From NCBI RefSeq assembly GCF_002742645.2, contig NZ_CP033875.1, positions 2,892,001 to 2,956,000 on the forward strand: a stretch of 64,000 nucleotides of DNA, in the 5' to 3' direction. Numbering within the stretch: position 1 is the stretch's first letter; the number at the start of each line of letters is the position of its first letter. Positions 17,475 through 25,559 of the stretch are shown here, piece after piece. The notes beneath the pieces are model-generated. The model saw only the letters and a list, made by a program, of their open reading frames with translations. It was not told where the DNA came from and searched no databases. This DNA is from Caulobacter sp. FWC26 (GTDB lineage Bacteria; Pseudomonadota; Alphaproteobacteria; Caulobacterales; Caulobacteraceae). Both the position numbers and the translations under genes were made by a program.

Positions 17475-17984
17475 CTAGCCAAGATTGGCTTCGATGATCC
17501 GCTCCACGGCGACCACGTCGCGCCAGACGCCATCGAGCTTGCCGTGCTTCTCATGCACGCCCACCTCGCGAAATCCGACCGAGCGCAACAGAGCCAGGCT
17601 GGCCCGGTTCTCCACGAACACCCGCGACAACAGCTTCCAGAAACCTGCGTCCTCGGCGGCGGCGATCAAGGCCTTCATGGCCACCACCCCGACGCCCTGA
17701 CCGCGATGCGAACGGCGGACATAGACCGAGAACTCCGCCACGCCCGCATAGCAGCAGCGATCGGCGTAGGCGAAGGTCACCGCATAGCCGACCACCTGCC
17801 CGGCCGCATCGACCACGACCACGGCCGGATGCTTCCCGTCAAACCAGGCCAACACGTCCTCGGGCGTGCGCGGCGTGGTCTCGAAGGTGGCGACCCGGTC
17901 GGCGATGCCCTCGTTGTAGATCTCGGCCATAGCCGTCGCGTCATCGACGGCGGCTGGACGTACGGTCAGCGCAGCGGCGGTCAT
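17475..17984 (-). CDS. arsN1: GNAT N-acetyltransferase, ArsN1 type
   Basis: A 169-aa single-domain GNAT acetyltransferase. The acetyl-CoA loop is visible as [19 protein letters not shown] near residues 88-106, and [20 protein letters not shown] near 122 is the usual second half. Sequence pattern ([15 protein letters not shown]) is that of the phosphinothricin-acetyltransferase/ArsN1 group. ArsN1 proteins acetylate and so detoxify phosphinothricin-like organoarsenicals such as arsinothricin. It overlaps arsH by 4 bp (ATGA) in an arsenic gene cluster, which strongly favours ArsN1 over a generic acetyltransferase. Confidence 0.86.
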   Translation of the reverse strand: MTAAALTVRPAAVDDATAMAEIYNEGIADRVATFETTPRTPEDVLAWFDGKHPAVVVVDAAGQVVGYAVTFAYADRCCYAGVAEFSVYVRRSHRGQGVGVVAMKALIAAAEDAGFWKLLSRVFVENRASLALLRSVGFREVGVHEKHGKLDGVWRDVVAVERIIEANLG

Positions 17985-18736
17985 GCGGACGCCGCCTCGT
18001 GCTTCATGGCTTCGGCGGCCAGCGCCACATGCTCGGGAATCCGGCCTTGCGCTTTCCGCTCGCTGTAGCGATCGACCAGATAGTCGGCGCGGTCCCGCGT
18101 CAGCAGGGTGAACTTCACCAGCTCCTCCATCACATCGACGACCCGATCATAGTAGCTGGACGGCAGCATGCGATCGTTGTCGTCGAACTCGCGGAAGGCC
18201 ATCGCCACCGACGACTGGTTGGGAATGGTGATCATCCGCATCCAGCGGCCCAAGAGGCGCAGCGTGTTGACCGCGTTGAACGACTGAGACCCGCCGCTGA
18301 CCTGCATCACCGCCAGGGTCTTGCCCTGGGTGGGGCGCACGCTGCCGATCTCCAGCGGAATCCAGTCGATCTGCGCCTTCATGATCCCCGTGATGGCGCC
18401 ATGCCGTTCGGGGCTGCACCAGACCTGCCCTTCCGACCACTGAGACAGCGCGCGCAGCTCCTGCACCTTGGGGTGGTCGGGGCCGGTCGCGTCGGGCAGG
18501 GGCAGATCGCGAGGATCGAAGATCCGCGTCTCACACCCCAGCGCCTCAAGAATGCGGGCGGCTTCTTCAACCAGCAAGCGGCTGAACGAGCGCTCCCGCA
18601 GTGACCCGTACAGCAGCAGGATGCGCGGCGGATGGCTCGCGCGAACATCGACCTCAAGGCGGTCGCCATCGATCTTGGCCAAGAACTTGGCATCCAGGGC
18701 GGGGAACTCGGACAAACGCGCCTCCAGCATCGTCAT
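17981..18736 (-). CDS. arsH: Arsenical resistance NADPH-flavin reductase ArsH
   Basis: A 251-aa flavodoxin-like protein. [20 protein letters not shown] near residues 40-60 is the ArsH FMN-binding signature (GSLRxRS), and [20 protein letters not shown] and [19 protein letters not shown] are strongly conserved in the family. ArsH oxidises trivalent organoarsenicals and reduces flavin with NADPH in the cytosol. ATG 18736 is chosen; ATG 18760 is in frame but would put the start inside the arsR operator. Divergent from arsR with only 33 bp between starts and translationally coupled to arsN1. Confidence 0.92.
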   Translation of the reverse strand: MTMLEARLSEFPALDAKFLAKIDGDRLEVDVRASHPPRILLLYGSLRERSFSRLLVEEAARILEALGCETRIFDPRDLPLPDATGPDHPKVQELRALSQWSEGQVWCSPERHGAITGIMKAQIDWIPLEIGSVRPTQGKTLAVMQVSGGSQSFNAVNTLRLLGRWMRMITIPNQSSVAMAFREFDDNDRMLPSSYYDRVVDVMEELVKFTLLTRDRADYLVDRYSERKAQGRIPEHVALAAEAMKHEAASA

Positions 18737-18757
18737 TGATCTGTCGAATAATTCTAG

Positions 18758-18772
18758 CATATTGGAAATATG
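18758..18772. promoter_or_regulatory. Putative ArsR operator, perfect palindrome
   Basis: CATATT-GGA-AATATG is a perfect 6-3-6 inverted repeat in the arsH/arsR divergent region. Its right arm contains the arsR start codon and its left arm contains an alternative arsH start, so bound repressor would cover both promoters or start sites. Confidence 0.6.
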
Positions 18773-19123
18773 GAATCGAAAGCGGCTGTCAACATGCTGT
18801 CGGCCTTGGGCCACGAAGGGCGCCTGGCGATCTTCCGCCTCCTGGTGCAGGCCGGCCCTGCGGGCGTCGCCGCCGGCGAGATCGCGCGCACGCTGAGCGT
18901 GCTGCCAAACAGCCTGTCGGCCAATCTCAACGTCCTGTCCCACGCCGGATTGATCGCCTCGCGCCGCGACGGCCGCTCGATCATCTACAAGGCCGACTAT
19001 GACGCGATGAGCGGGCTGCTGGGCTTTCTGATGGAGGACTGCTGCGCCGGCGCGCCGCAGATCTGCGCCCCGCTGAGCGCCATCGTCAGCGGCGGCATGG
19101 CTTGCGGGACGGCCAAGGCGTGA
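18770..19123 (+). CDS. arsR: ArsR-family arsenite-responsive repressor
   Basis: A 117-aa winged-helix repressor of the SmtB/ArsR family: [20 protein letters not shown], then recognition helix ([20 protein letters not shown]) and wing ([13 protein letters not shown]). The E. coli-type As(III) site CVC in the DNA-binding helix is absent. Instead Cys91, Cys92 and Cys99 sit in the C-terminal part ([11 protein letters not shown]), like the C-terminal vicinal-cysteine site of the Acidithiobacillus-type ArsR. Start ATG 18770 lies within a palindrome and has no ribosome site; ATG 18794 is an alternative. GTGA overlap with aqpS follows. Confidence 0.92.
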   Translation: MESKAAVNMLSALGHEGRLAIFRLLVQAGPAGVAAGEIARTLSVLPNSLSANLNVLSHAGLIASRRDGRSIIYKADYDAMSGLLGFLMEDCCAGAPQICAPLSAIVSGGMACGTAKA

Positions 19124-19794
19124 GCCCGTTCGATACGCCCCGCCGCCTCGTCGCCGAAGCCCTGGGGTCGGCCCTGCTGCTGGCCGTCGTGGTCGGCTCT
19201 GGGATCATGGGCGAGCGCCTCTCGGACGGAAATGTCGCCATCGCGCTGCTGGGCAACACCCTGGCGACGGGAGCGGCGCTGGTCGTGCTGATCTGGGTCT
19301 TCGGCCCGATCTCCGGCGCCCACTTCAATCCGGCAGTCACCCTGGTCGCGGCCCTGCGGCGCGAACTGCCGATCGCCCTGGCGCTGGCCTATCCGCTGGC
19401 CCAAGTGCTGGGCGGGATCGCGGGCGTCTGGGGTGCGCACGCCATGTTCGGCGAACCGATCCTGCAAGTCTCGACCAAGCTGCGCTCCGGGGGCGGCCAA
19501 GCCTTCGCCGAGATGGTGGCGACCTTTGGCCTGGTGGCGACGATCCTGGGCGTCAGCCGTTTTCGGCCCGACAGCACGGCGATGGCCGTAGGGCTTTACA
19601 TCACGGCCGCCTACTGGTTCACCGCCTCGACCTCGTTCGCCAATCCGGCGGTCACGGTGGCGCGCAGCCTGTCGGACACCTTCGCCGGGATCGCGCCGAC
19701 CAGCGCGCCGGCCTTCATTCTCGCCCAACTGGTCGGCGCCCTGCTCGCGGCGGCGCTGTTTGGCTGGCTTCTCAAGACGGACACCTCTCGATGA
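19120..19794 (+). CDS. aqpS: Aquaglyceroporin of ars operon, AqpS type
   Basis: A 224-aa, six-helix major intrinsic protein. Both channel NPA motifs are intact: AHFNPAVT near residue 66 and FANPAVT near residue 175. GTG 19120 is the start because it overlaps the arsR stop (GTGA) and matches the family N-terminus ([21 protein letters not shown]). In Sinorhizobium meliloti the same gene order arsR-aqpS-arsC with arsH is known; there AqpS lets arsenite formed by ArsC leave down its gradient in place of an ArsB/Acr3 pump. No pump gene is present here either. Confidence 0.9.
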   Translation: MSPFDTPRRLVAEALGSALLLAVVVGSGIMGERLSDGNVAIALLGNTLATGAALVVLIWVFGPISGAHFNPAVTLVAALRRELPIALALAYPLAQVLGGIAGVWGAHAMFGEPILQVSTKLRSGGGQAFAEMVATFGLVATILGVSRFRPDSTAMAVGLYITAAYWFTASTSFANPAVTVARSLSDTFAGIAPTSAPAFILAQLVGALLAAALFGWLLKTDTSR

Positions 19795-20201
19795 CCGACA
19801 CCGCCTTCCCGATCACCATCTTTCACAACCCGGCCTGCGGGACCTCGCGCAACACCGTGGCCCTGGTCCAGGCCGCCGGCTATGCGCCGCAGATCGTCGA
19901 GTACCTGAAGACCGGCTGGACCCGCGAGCAGCTGCAGGACCTCGCCGCCCGGTCCGGCGGGTCGCTGCGCGCCCTGATGCGGGAAAAGGGCACGCCAGCC
20001 GAGACCCTGGGCCTGCTGGCCGACGACGTCTCGGACGATCGTCTGCTGGACGCGATGGTCGAGCACCCGATCCTGGTGAACCGCCCCATCGTCGTCACGC
20101 CTAAGGGCGTAAAGCTGTGCCGTCCGTCCGAGCTGGTGCTCGACCTGCTGGACCGCAAACCCGACCAGTTCAGCAAGGAAGACGGCGAGGTCGTGATCTA
20201 G
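19791..20201 (+). CDS. arsC: Arsenate reductase, glutaredoxin-linked ArsC
   Basis: A 136-aa ArsC of the glutathione/glutaredoxin type. The catalytic Cys is in FHNPACGTSRNT near residue 15, and the anion-binding arginines expected in the family are in LVNRPIVVTPKG near residue 90 and KLCRPSE near residue 104. It reduces arsenate to arsenite in the cytosol. Start overlaps the aqpS stop (ATGA), completing a three-gene arsR-aqpS-arsC transcript. Its stop codon shares three bases with the stop of the convergent antiporter gene (sequence CTAG). Confidence 0.94.
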   Translation: MTDTAFPITIFHNPACGTSRNTVALVQAAGYAPQIVEYLKTGWTREQLQDLAARSGGSLRALMREKGTPAETLGLLADDVSDDRLLDAMVEHPILVNRPIVVTPKGVKLCRPSELVLDLLDRKPDQFSKEDGEVVI

Positions 20202-21562
20202 GCCTTCGCGGCGTCCGGCACGGCGTCCAATTCGCCCCGCGCGCGGGCCTTGCGCCCATAGACGATCTCGAACAGCGGGCTGGCCATCACCGTAGTGACG
20301 ATCGCCATCAGCACCAGCATCGAGAACAGCGTCGGGCCGATGATGCCCTTCTGCAGGCCGATATTGATGATGATCAGCTCCATCAGGCCGCGCGAGTTCA
20401 TCAAGGCCCCGATGCCCATGGCCGTGGCGTGGTCCTCGCCGGTGGCGCGGGCGGCAAGGTAGCAGGCGCCCCACTTGGCCAGGATCGAGGCGGCCAGGAT
20501 GCCGAGCGCGATCAGCAGCAGCTCCGGCGAATTGACCATGTCCATCCGGGTGTTCAGGCCGGAATAGGTGAAGAACATCGGCAGCAGCAGCACCACGGCC
20601 AGCGGCTCGACCTTCTTCTTCAGCTCTTCGGTCAAGCGGCCGCGCGGCATCACCACGCCCATGATAAAGCCGCCGAAGATCGCGTGAATGCCGACCGCAT
20701 CCATCAGGAAGGCTGAGAGGCAGAAGGCCAGGATGACCAGGGCCAGCGCGTGGGTGCTCATCTCGCCCTCGCGCTCGACCATGCGGCCCAGCGGCGCCAG
20801 GATTTTCGGACCCAGGGTCAGGACCAGCAGCACCCACAGCAGGCCGCCGCCAATGGCCAGGCCCGCGACGCCCGGGCCGCCGCCGAACGTGGCCAGCACC
20901 ACCGCCAGCACGCACCACGACACCGCGTCGTCGAAGGCGCCGGCGGTCAGGGACAGCGTGCCCAGCGATGTCTTCTGCAGGCCGCGCTCATTGATGATCC
21001 GCGCCAGCATCGGAAAGGCGGTCAGGGCGATGCACGCGCCCATGAACAGGGTCGCCGCGCCCGGCGTGATGGCGGGCGAGAACAGCCCGGGGACCTTCAG
21101 CAGGAACGGCGTGATGATCGCCGCGATCGCGAACGGCGCGGCGATGCCGGCGAACGAGACGCTCATCGCGCTCTTGGCCTTGGCCTTGAAGTGGTCGGCC
21201 TGAAAGGTCGTGCCCACCATGAACATATAGAGGCCTACGCCCAGCTGCGCGCCGACATAGAGGACGTTGCGCGTCTCCTTCGGGAAAAGGGCCAACTGGA
21301 AATCAGGAAACAGCAGCCCCAGCAGCGATGGCCCCAGAACCACGCCGGCGATCATCTCGCCCACCACCTGCGGCTGGGCCAAGAACTTCTTGCCCAACCA
21401 GCCGACCACCCGGCACGTGACCAGGATCACGGCCAGCTGCAGGAAGAAGTGAATGGAATAGTCGCCGGCGTTGTAGCTTTGGGCGGCCGCCGCCGTGGCC
21501 GGACCATGCGGCGAAAGAACGCCCGCCGCCGTCTTCAGCGTCTCCGAAATCAGGTCCGACAC
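20198..21562 (-). CDS. CPA2-family cation:proton antiporter
   Basis: A 454-aa inner-membrane protein with about 12-13 helices, starting at GTG 21562. It has the sodium/hydrogen exchanger domain of the CPA2 (Kef/NapA-like) family: QPQVVGEMIAGVVLGPSLLG near residue 63, then FMGACIALTAFPMLARII near residue 153, SLTAGAFDDAVSWCVLA near residue 187 (the DD-type ion site region) and IHAIFGGFIMGVVMPRG near residue 305. No C-terminal RCK/TrkA-N domain, so it is not a full KefB/C. Ion specificity (K+ or Na+) cannot be read from sequence. Convergent with arsC. Confidence 0.87.
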   Translation of the reverse strand: MSDLISETLKTAAGVLSPHGPATAAAAQSYNAGDYSIHFFLQLAVILVTCRVVGWLGKKFLAQPQVVGEMIAGVVLGPSLLGLLFPDFQLALFPKETRNVLYVGAQLGVGLYMFMVGTTFQADHFKAKAKSAMSVSFAGIAAPFAIAAIITPFLLKVPGLFSPAITPGAATLFMGACIALTAFPMLARIINERGLQKTSLGTLSLTAGAFDDAVSWCVLAVVLATFGGGPGVAGLAIGGGLLWVLLVLTLGPKILAPLGRMVEREGEMSTHALALVILAFCLSAFLMDAVGIHAIFGGFIMGVVMPRGRLTEELKKKVEPLAVVLLLPMFFTYSGLNTRMDMVNSPELLLIALGILAASILAKWGACYLAARATGEDHATAMGIGALMNSRGLMELIIINIGLQKGIIGPTLFSMLVLMAIVTTVMASPLFEIVYGRKARARGELDAVPDAAKA

Positions 21563-21713
21563 GTCCGTAAGCCCCCCAAATCACCGTACCGGCTTTGCGC
21601 CTTGTGGCATGCCGCGCAGACTAGGATCGCGGACGCAAACCATCGATCGCTCACTTTGACAGCCTTGTCACGCGCTGATTCCGGCGGTTTTCGTCCCAGA
21701 CGCTTTCCGAGGC

Positions 21714-22799
21714 TCAGAGCTTCGGCAAGCCGTCCATGATCGCGGTCAGGGCGATCACCGTCTGAGCTTCCATGGCGCTGTGGCCGGCGTCGGTGATGAC
21801 GTAGGTCGCCGGCGGCTGACCCGCCGCCTCCAGAGCCTGGACGAGGCGCGAGGCCTGGGTCAGCGGGCAGACCTGATCGAAACGGCCGTGGACAATATGG
21901 ACCGGCACGCCCTCGAGCGCCGCCACGCCGTCAGTAATCTCGCCCTCCTTCAAGAACAGGTCATGGGCGAAGAAGTGCGCCTCGATCTGGGCAAAGCTCA
22001 AGGCGAACGCGGCCTCGCCGAACTTGCCCGCGTCCTCGGTGGCCGGGATCATGTTCGAGATCGTCCCCTCCCAGACCGACCAAGCCAGGGCGGCTTTCAG
22101 CTGAGCCTCGCGCTCGGCGTCCGTGGTCGGAACCTTGTCGAAGATCGCCTTGTAGGCGCCCATCATGTCGCCGCGCTGGTTGGGCGGGATCACCTCGACG
22201 AAGGCCTTCCACTCGTCGGGATAGGTGATGTAGGCGCCCGGCGCGGTCAGGGCGTAGGGCTGGGCCTCATAGGTCTCGGCGTTGCCCTGGTACATGTAGA
22301 GCAGGTCCTCCTTCCGGCCCAGGAAGATGCCGCGCAGGATCAGCGAGGCGACCTTCTCCGGGTTACGGATGGCGTAGACGAGGGCCAGCGTGCTGCCCCA
22401 GCTGCCGCCGAATACGTGCATCTTGCCGGTGACGCCCAGCGCCTCACGCAGGGCGTTGATGTCGGCCACCAGATGGTCGGTCGTGTTGTTGGCCAAGGCC
22501 TTTTCCGGCCCGTCGGCCGCCACGGTCGGGCGGCTTTTCCCGCAGCCGCGCTGGTCGAACAGGATCACGCGATACCGGTCCGGATCGAAGAAGCGCGACA
22601 TCACCGGCGCGCAGGCCCCGCCCGGTCCGCCGTGCAGGAACATCACCGGCTCGCCGTCGGCGCGGCCGTATTCCTCCCAATAGAGCTCGTGGTCCGGCGC
22701 CGTGTCGACCCGCAGCCAGCCGGTGCGCAGCGGCTGCCCTTGCGGATAGCTCCACTCGGTGGTGACCTTGCTGGTGGCGCGAAGCTTCGAGAAATCCAT
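21714..22799 (-). CDS. pip: Proline iminopeptidase
   Basis: A 361-aa alpha/beta hydrolase of peptidase family S33, releasing N-terminal proline from peptides in the cytosol. HGGPGGACAP near residue 55 forms the oxyanion region, FDQRGCGKSRP near residue 80 is highly typical, the nucleophile is the Ser in FGGSWGSTLAL near residue 120, the Asp is in HGRFDQVCP near residue 305 and the His in DAGHSAMEAQ near residue 338. ATG 22799 is preferred to an ATG ten codons earlier because it matches the family start. Length is slightly above the usual 310-320 aa owing to the N-terminus. Confidence 0.92.
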   Translation of the reverse strand: MDFSKLRATSKVTTEWSYPQGQPLRTGWLRVDTAPDHELYWEEYGRADGEPVMFLHGGPGGACAPVMSRFFDPDRYRVILFDQRGCGKSRPTVAADGPEKALANNTTDHLVADINALREALGVTGKMHVFGGSWGSTLALVYAIRNPEKVASLILRGIFLGRKEDLLYMYQGNAETYEAQPYALTAPGAYITYPDEWKAFVEVIPPNQRGDMMGAYKAIFDKVPTTDAEREAQLKAALAWSVWEGTISNMIPATEDAGKFGEAAFALSFAQIEAHFFAHDLFLKEGEITDGVAALEGVPVHIVHGRFDQVCPLTQASRLVQALEAAGQPPATYVITDAGHSAMEAQTVIALTAIMDGLPKL

Positions 22800-22878
22800 G
22801 GTCGAATCCTGCCGAAAGAGGTCGCGCACTCTCGCGCTGAAAGATGGAAATCTCTAGGCTCGAAACTCACGCTCTTCC

Positions 22879-22992
22879 GTGTCATCCCGGCCGGAAGCCC
22901 GCTTGCGGGCTGTAGAGCCGGGACCCAGGGGCCGGCGCACTGCGGTTCCCCCTGGGTCCCGGCTCTCCGCTACGCTGCGGCCGGGATGACAC
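22879..22992. repeat. Palindromic intergenic element, copy 1 (114 bp)
   Basis: Bounded by a perfect 14-bp inverted repeat (GTGTCATCCCGGCC at 22879-22892 and its complement at 22979-22992) with a second inner pair around CGGGACCCAGGGG / CCCCTGGGTCCCG. A related copy lies at 30483-30586. It fills the gap between pip and the DUF1244 gene and would fold into a long hairpin. Confidence 0.85.
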
Positions 22993-23008
22993 GACATTTG
23001 GAACACCC

Positions 23009-23320
23009 ATGGCCCTCGACATCGAAGACCGCCTCGCCGCCGCCGCCTTCCGCCGTCTGGTCGAGCATCTGCAGATGCGCGCCGACGCCCAGAACATCGA
23101 CCTGATGGGCCTGGCCGGCTTCTGCCGCAACTGCCTGGGCGATTGGGTCCATGAGGCCTCCGACGGGACAATCAGCAAGGAAGCCGCCCGCGAAGCGGTC
23201 CATGGCATGCCCGCCGCCGAGTGGAAGGCCAAGCACCAGTCGCCGGCGACGCCCGAGCAACTGGCGCGGATGGAGGAAAGCCTGGCGCTGAACGCGAAAC
23301 TGCGGGCTGAACGCGCGTAG
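23009..23320 (+). CDS. DUF1244 family protein
   Basis: A 103-aa helical protein of the DUF1244 family, conserved in alphaproteobacteria and without known function. The core FRRLVEHLQMRADAQNIDLM and GLAGFCRNCLGDWVHEA (residues 15-50, with two Cys) is the family hallmark, followed by YHGMPxxEWKxKHQ-like VHGMPAAEWKAKHQSPAT. The C-terminus is a short charged helix. A palindromic element ends 16 bp before its start. Confidence 0.88.
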   Translation: MALDIEDRLAAAAFRRLVEHLQMRADAQNIDLMGLAGFCRNCLGDWVHEASDGTISKEAAREAVHGMPAAEWKAKHQSPATPEQLARMEESLALNAKLRAERA

Positions 23321-23337
23321 GGGGATGGGCGAAGAAT

Positions 23338-23523
23338 CCTTCTCTCGAAGAGAGAGGGGGACCCGCCGCGGAGCGGTGGGAGGGTGAGAGGTTTCACCCT
23401 TTCCGGATTGGGCTCAGCCACAAGATACTGGAATAACAAAGGATTTAAAGGTTACTCTCGTAACCTCTCACCCTCCCACGCCTAACAGCGCGGGCCCCTC
23501 CCTCTCTCGAAGAGAGAGAGGGA
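23338..23523. repeat. Inverted-repeat element with GA-rich ends
   Basis: An 18-bp perfect inverted repeat (GTGGGAGGGTGAGAGGTT at 23376-23393, complement at 23462-23479) lies inside longer arms that each carry a CTCTCGAAGAGAG palindrome. The whole resembles a miniature palindromic element. The inner 68 bp are AT-richer. Confidence 0.8.
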
Positions 23524-23978
23524 TTTTATGGGCGCTCAACGAGCATCCAGCCCTTTTCATCCTCCCCTGCAAAACCGGCCCTATCCTCTTTCCACCTCGA
23601 AGCACTGGGGAGGGCGCGCGGCCAGCGACCTTCGCGGCTTCGGGGGGCGGTCGAGCGGGGACAGGTTCGAGGGGGATACTCGAACGGTCCGGGGCTGAGC
23701 TTGCTGGGTTCACCCGCCCGCCGTCGGCGTGGTTGGAGGTAAAAGGGCGCGTCTGGCTGCAAGCCCGTCCTCTCCGATCGCTGGGGCTCTCGGAAACGGG
23801 AGGTCCAGGTCCCGGTAAGGCCTGAACAGGGCCACCCGACGGGACGCTGATGGAAAACGGTCGCGCGAGGCGTCGGGCTTCGTCGAAACGGTAATTACTC
23901 TTCACACTCCGGACGAACGTCCGGCGCCTCGCATCCCTCCCCGCTCCCGGCGTTTCCGCGTCGGGCCGATTTCGCGCG

Positions 23979-24097
23979 CCCTCCCCCCTTGATGGGGGAG
24001 GGTTGGGTGGGGGTGAGCACGGCGGCGAACGCCTTCGCGACGGCTAGCGCAGCGGATCACCTCCATCCCCTACCCTTCCCCCATCAAGGGAGAAGGG
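23979..24097. repeat. Second inverted-repeat element (CCCTTGATGGGGGA arms)
   Basis: CCCTTGATGGGGGA at 23986-23999 is the exact complement of 24077-24090, with further G-rich/C-rich pairing outside and inside. About 20 bp separate it from the next small open frame. Confidence 0.75.
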
Positions 24098-24118
24098 AGC
24101 TTGTGGGAGAGACCATTT

Positions 24119-24457
24119 ATGCCCCTGCCTCGAAAGCCACGACTCAAGCGCTCCACCGGCGGCACCCGCGCCAGCCGGCGCTTCATCCGTGACAAGGCTC
24201 GCCTGAAAGCCATGCTCATGGCCCGGTTCATCGCGCTTCACGAGCAGATCGAACGCCGCAAGCAGTACACCTATCGCGGCGCGTACGGCGCGATCAGCTA
24301 TTTCAACCCTGGAGAGCCCATTCCACCGGGCTACCAGAAGGTCGAATACGACGAGGACGGCAATGAAACACCGCCCTGCGTCAAAGAAAAAGTCCCCGGC
24401 CTTGCGACCGAGGACTTCTCCTTGTTCTTTAGAGAGCGAGAGACGCTTAGCGGATGA
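24119..24457 (+). CDS. Hypothetical protein, basic N-terminus
   Basis: A 112-aa frame starting at ATG 24119 with GGGAGA upstream; TTG 24101 is an alternative. Residues 1-50 are strongly basic (PRKPRLKRSTGGTRASRRF), then a helical stretch and a Tyr/Pro-rich segment (GAISYFNPGEPIPPGYQK). No family is recognised. Coding character fades after about residue 90, and the last 11 bp overlap the convergent kdgK stop. It lies directly behind a repeat element, so it may be a lineage-specific gene or a non-coding frame. Confidence 0.42.
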   Translation: MPLPRKPRLKRSTGGTRASRRFIRDKARLKAMLMARFIALHEQIERRKQYTYRGAYGAISYFNPGEPIPPGYQKVEYDEDGNETPPCVKEKVPGLATEDFSLFFRERETLSG

Positions 24458-25553
24458 CCCGCGCGCCCTTGCCCTTCATCACGGCCTCGACCTCTTCCTT
24501 GCGCACCATCGAGGTGTCGCCCGGCGTGGTCATGGCCAGGGCGCCGTGAGCCGCGCCGTACTCGACGGCGGCCTGGGGACCCTTGCCTTCCATGAAGCCG
24601 AAGGCCAGGCCCGAGGCGAAGCCGTCGCCGCCGCCGACGCGGTCGTAGATCTCGAGGTTCTCCCGCATCATCGAGGCGTAGAACTGGCCGCCGGCGTACA
24701 GGATCGCCGACCAGTCGTTGACCGAGGCGGTCTTGGCGTTGCGCAGGGTGGTGGCGGCGACCTTGAAGTTCGGGAACTCCTTCACGGCCGTCTGGATCAT
24801 CTTCTTGAAGTTGGCCGGGTCGATCGAGCTGATGTGCTCGTCCAGGCCTTCCACTTCAAAGCCGAGGCAGGCGGTGAAGTCTTCCTCGTTGCCGATCATC
24901 ACATCGACGTACTGGGCGATGTGACGATTGACCTTCTGGGCGCCTTCCTTGCCGCCCTGCGACTTCCACAGGCTGGCGCGGTAGTTCAGGTCGTAAGAGA
25001 CGACGGTGCCGTACTTGCGGGCCACTTCGACGGCTTCGATCACGGCTTCCGCCGTGTTCGAAGCCAGGGCCGCAAAGATGCCGCCGGTGTGGAACCAGCG
25101 CACGCCTTCTTCGCCGAACAGCTTTTCCCAGTTCACTTCACCGGGGCGGATCTGCGAGGCGGCCGAGTGACCCCGGTCGCTGCAGCCCAGGGCCGGGCGA
25201 ACGCCGAAGCCCTTTTCGGTGAAGTTCAGACCAACGCGCGTGTTGCGGCCCAGGCCGTCGAACTCGCGCCAGATGATGTGGGAGGTGTCGACACCGCCCT
25301 GCATCATCAGATCCTCGACCAGCCAGCCCAGGTCATTCACCGGCAGGGCGGTGACGGCCGTCGAGCGCTTGCCCCAGCACTTCTTGAAAGCGCGGGCGAC
25401 GTTGTATTCGCCGCCGCCTTCCCAGACCTGGAACTGACGGGCGTTACGAACCCGGCCGAAGCCGGGGTCGAAACGCAGCATCACTTCACCGAAGCTGGCG
25501 CAGTCCCACTTCGTCTCCGAAGCCGGGCGGATGTTGAGGATATTGTCGGTCAT
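24447..25553 (-). CDS. kdgK: 2-keto-3-deoxygluconate kinase
   Basis: A 368-aa PfkB/ribokinase-family sugar kinase that phosphorylates 2-keto-3-deoxygluconate (KDG) to KDPG. Substrate-side GEVMLRFDPGFGRVRNARQF near residue 22 and EGGGEYNVARAFKKCWG near residue 45 are KdgK-like, and the ATP-binding/catalytic motif DRVGGGDGFASGLAFGFMEG near residue 300 contains the base Asp. The 6-bp gap to kdgA upstream makes a kdgA-kdgK operon controlled from the double operator at 26615-26663. It links hexuronate breakdown to the Entner-Doudoroff aldolase. Confidence 0.93.
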   Translation of the reverse strand: MTDNILNIRPASETKWDCASFGEVMLRFDPGFGRVRNARQFQVWEGGGEYNVARAFKKCWGKRSTAVTALPVNDLGWLVEDLMMQGGVDTSHIIWREFDGLGRNTRVGLNFTEKGFGVRPALGCSDRGHSAASQIRPGEVNWEKLFGEEGVRWFHTGGIFAALASNTAEAVIEAVEVARKYGTVVSYDLNYRASLWKSQGGKEGAQKVNRHIAQYVDVMIGNEEDFTACLGFEVEGLDEHISSIDPANFKKMIQTAVKEFPNFKVAATTLRNAKTASVNDWSAILYAGGQFYASMMRENLEIYDRVGGGDGFASGLAFGFMEGKGPQAAVEYGAAHGALAMTTPGDTSMVRKEEVEAVMKGKGARVIR

Positions 25554-25559
25554 TTGGTC

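Larger units (their letters stand above)
23321..24118. other. Gene-poor, repeat-rich block of about 0.8 kb
   Basis: No convincing gene. It holds two inverted-repeat elements (about 23338-23523 and 23979-24097) around a GC-rich core (23530-23930) with several local stems, for instance GTTCGA / TCGAAC at 23665-23685. An open frame crosses the core on the minus strand, but it runs into the repeat arm, has skewed low-complexity composition (Pro/Arg/Ser) and no ribosome site. The core could be a structured RNA or a dispersed element; I did not recognise tmRNA, RNase P, SRP or 6S features. Confidence 0.6.

Noticed and set aside
23468..23905. A 145-codon minus-strand frame in the repeat-rich block
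   Set aside because: It runs into the GA-rich repeat arm, has skewed Pro/Arg/Ser composition and no ribosome site; no family recognised.
23530..23930. Permuted tmRNA, RNase P RNA, SRP RNA or 6S RNA in the gene-poor block
   Set aside because: Looked for the tag-coding segment, the conserved RNase P core and the SRP loop on both strands; none found. Kept only as an unidentified structured region.
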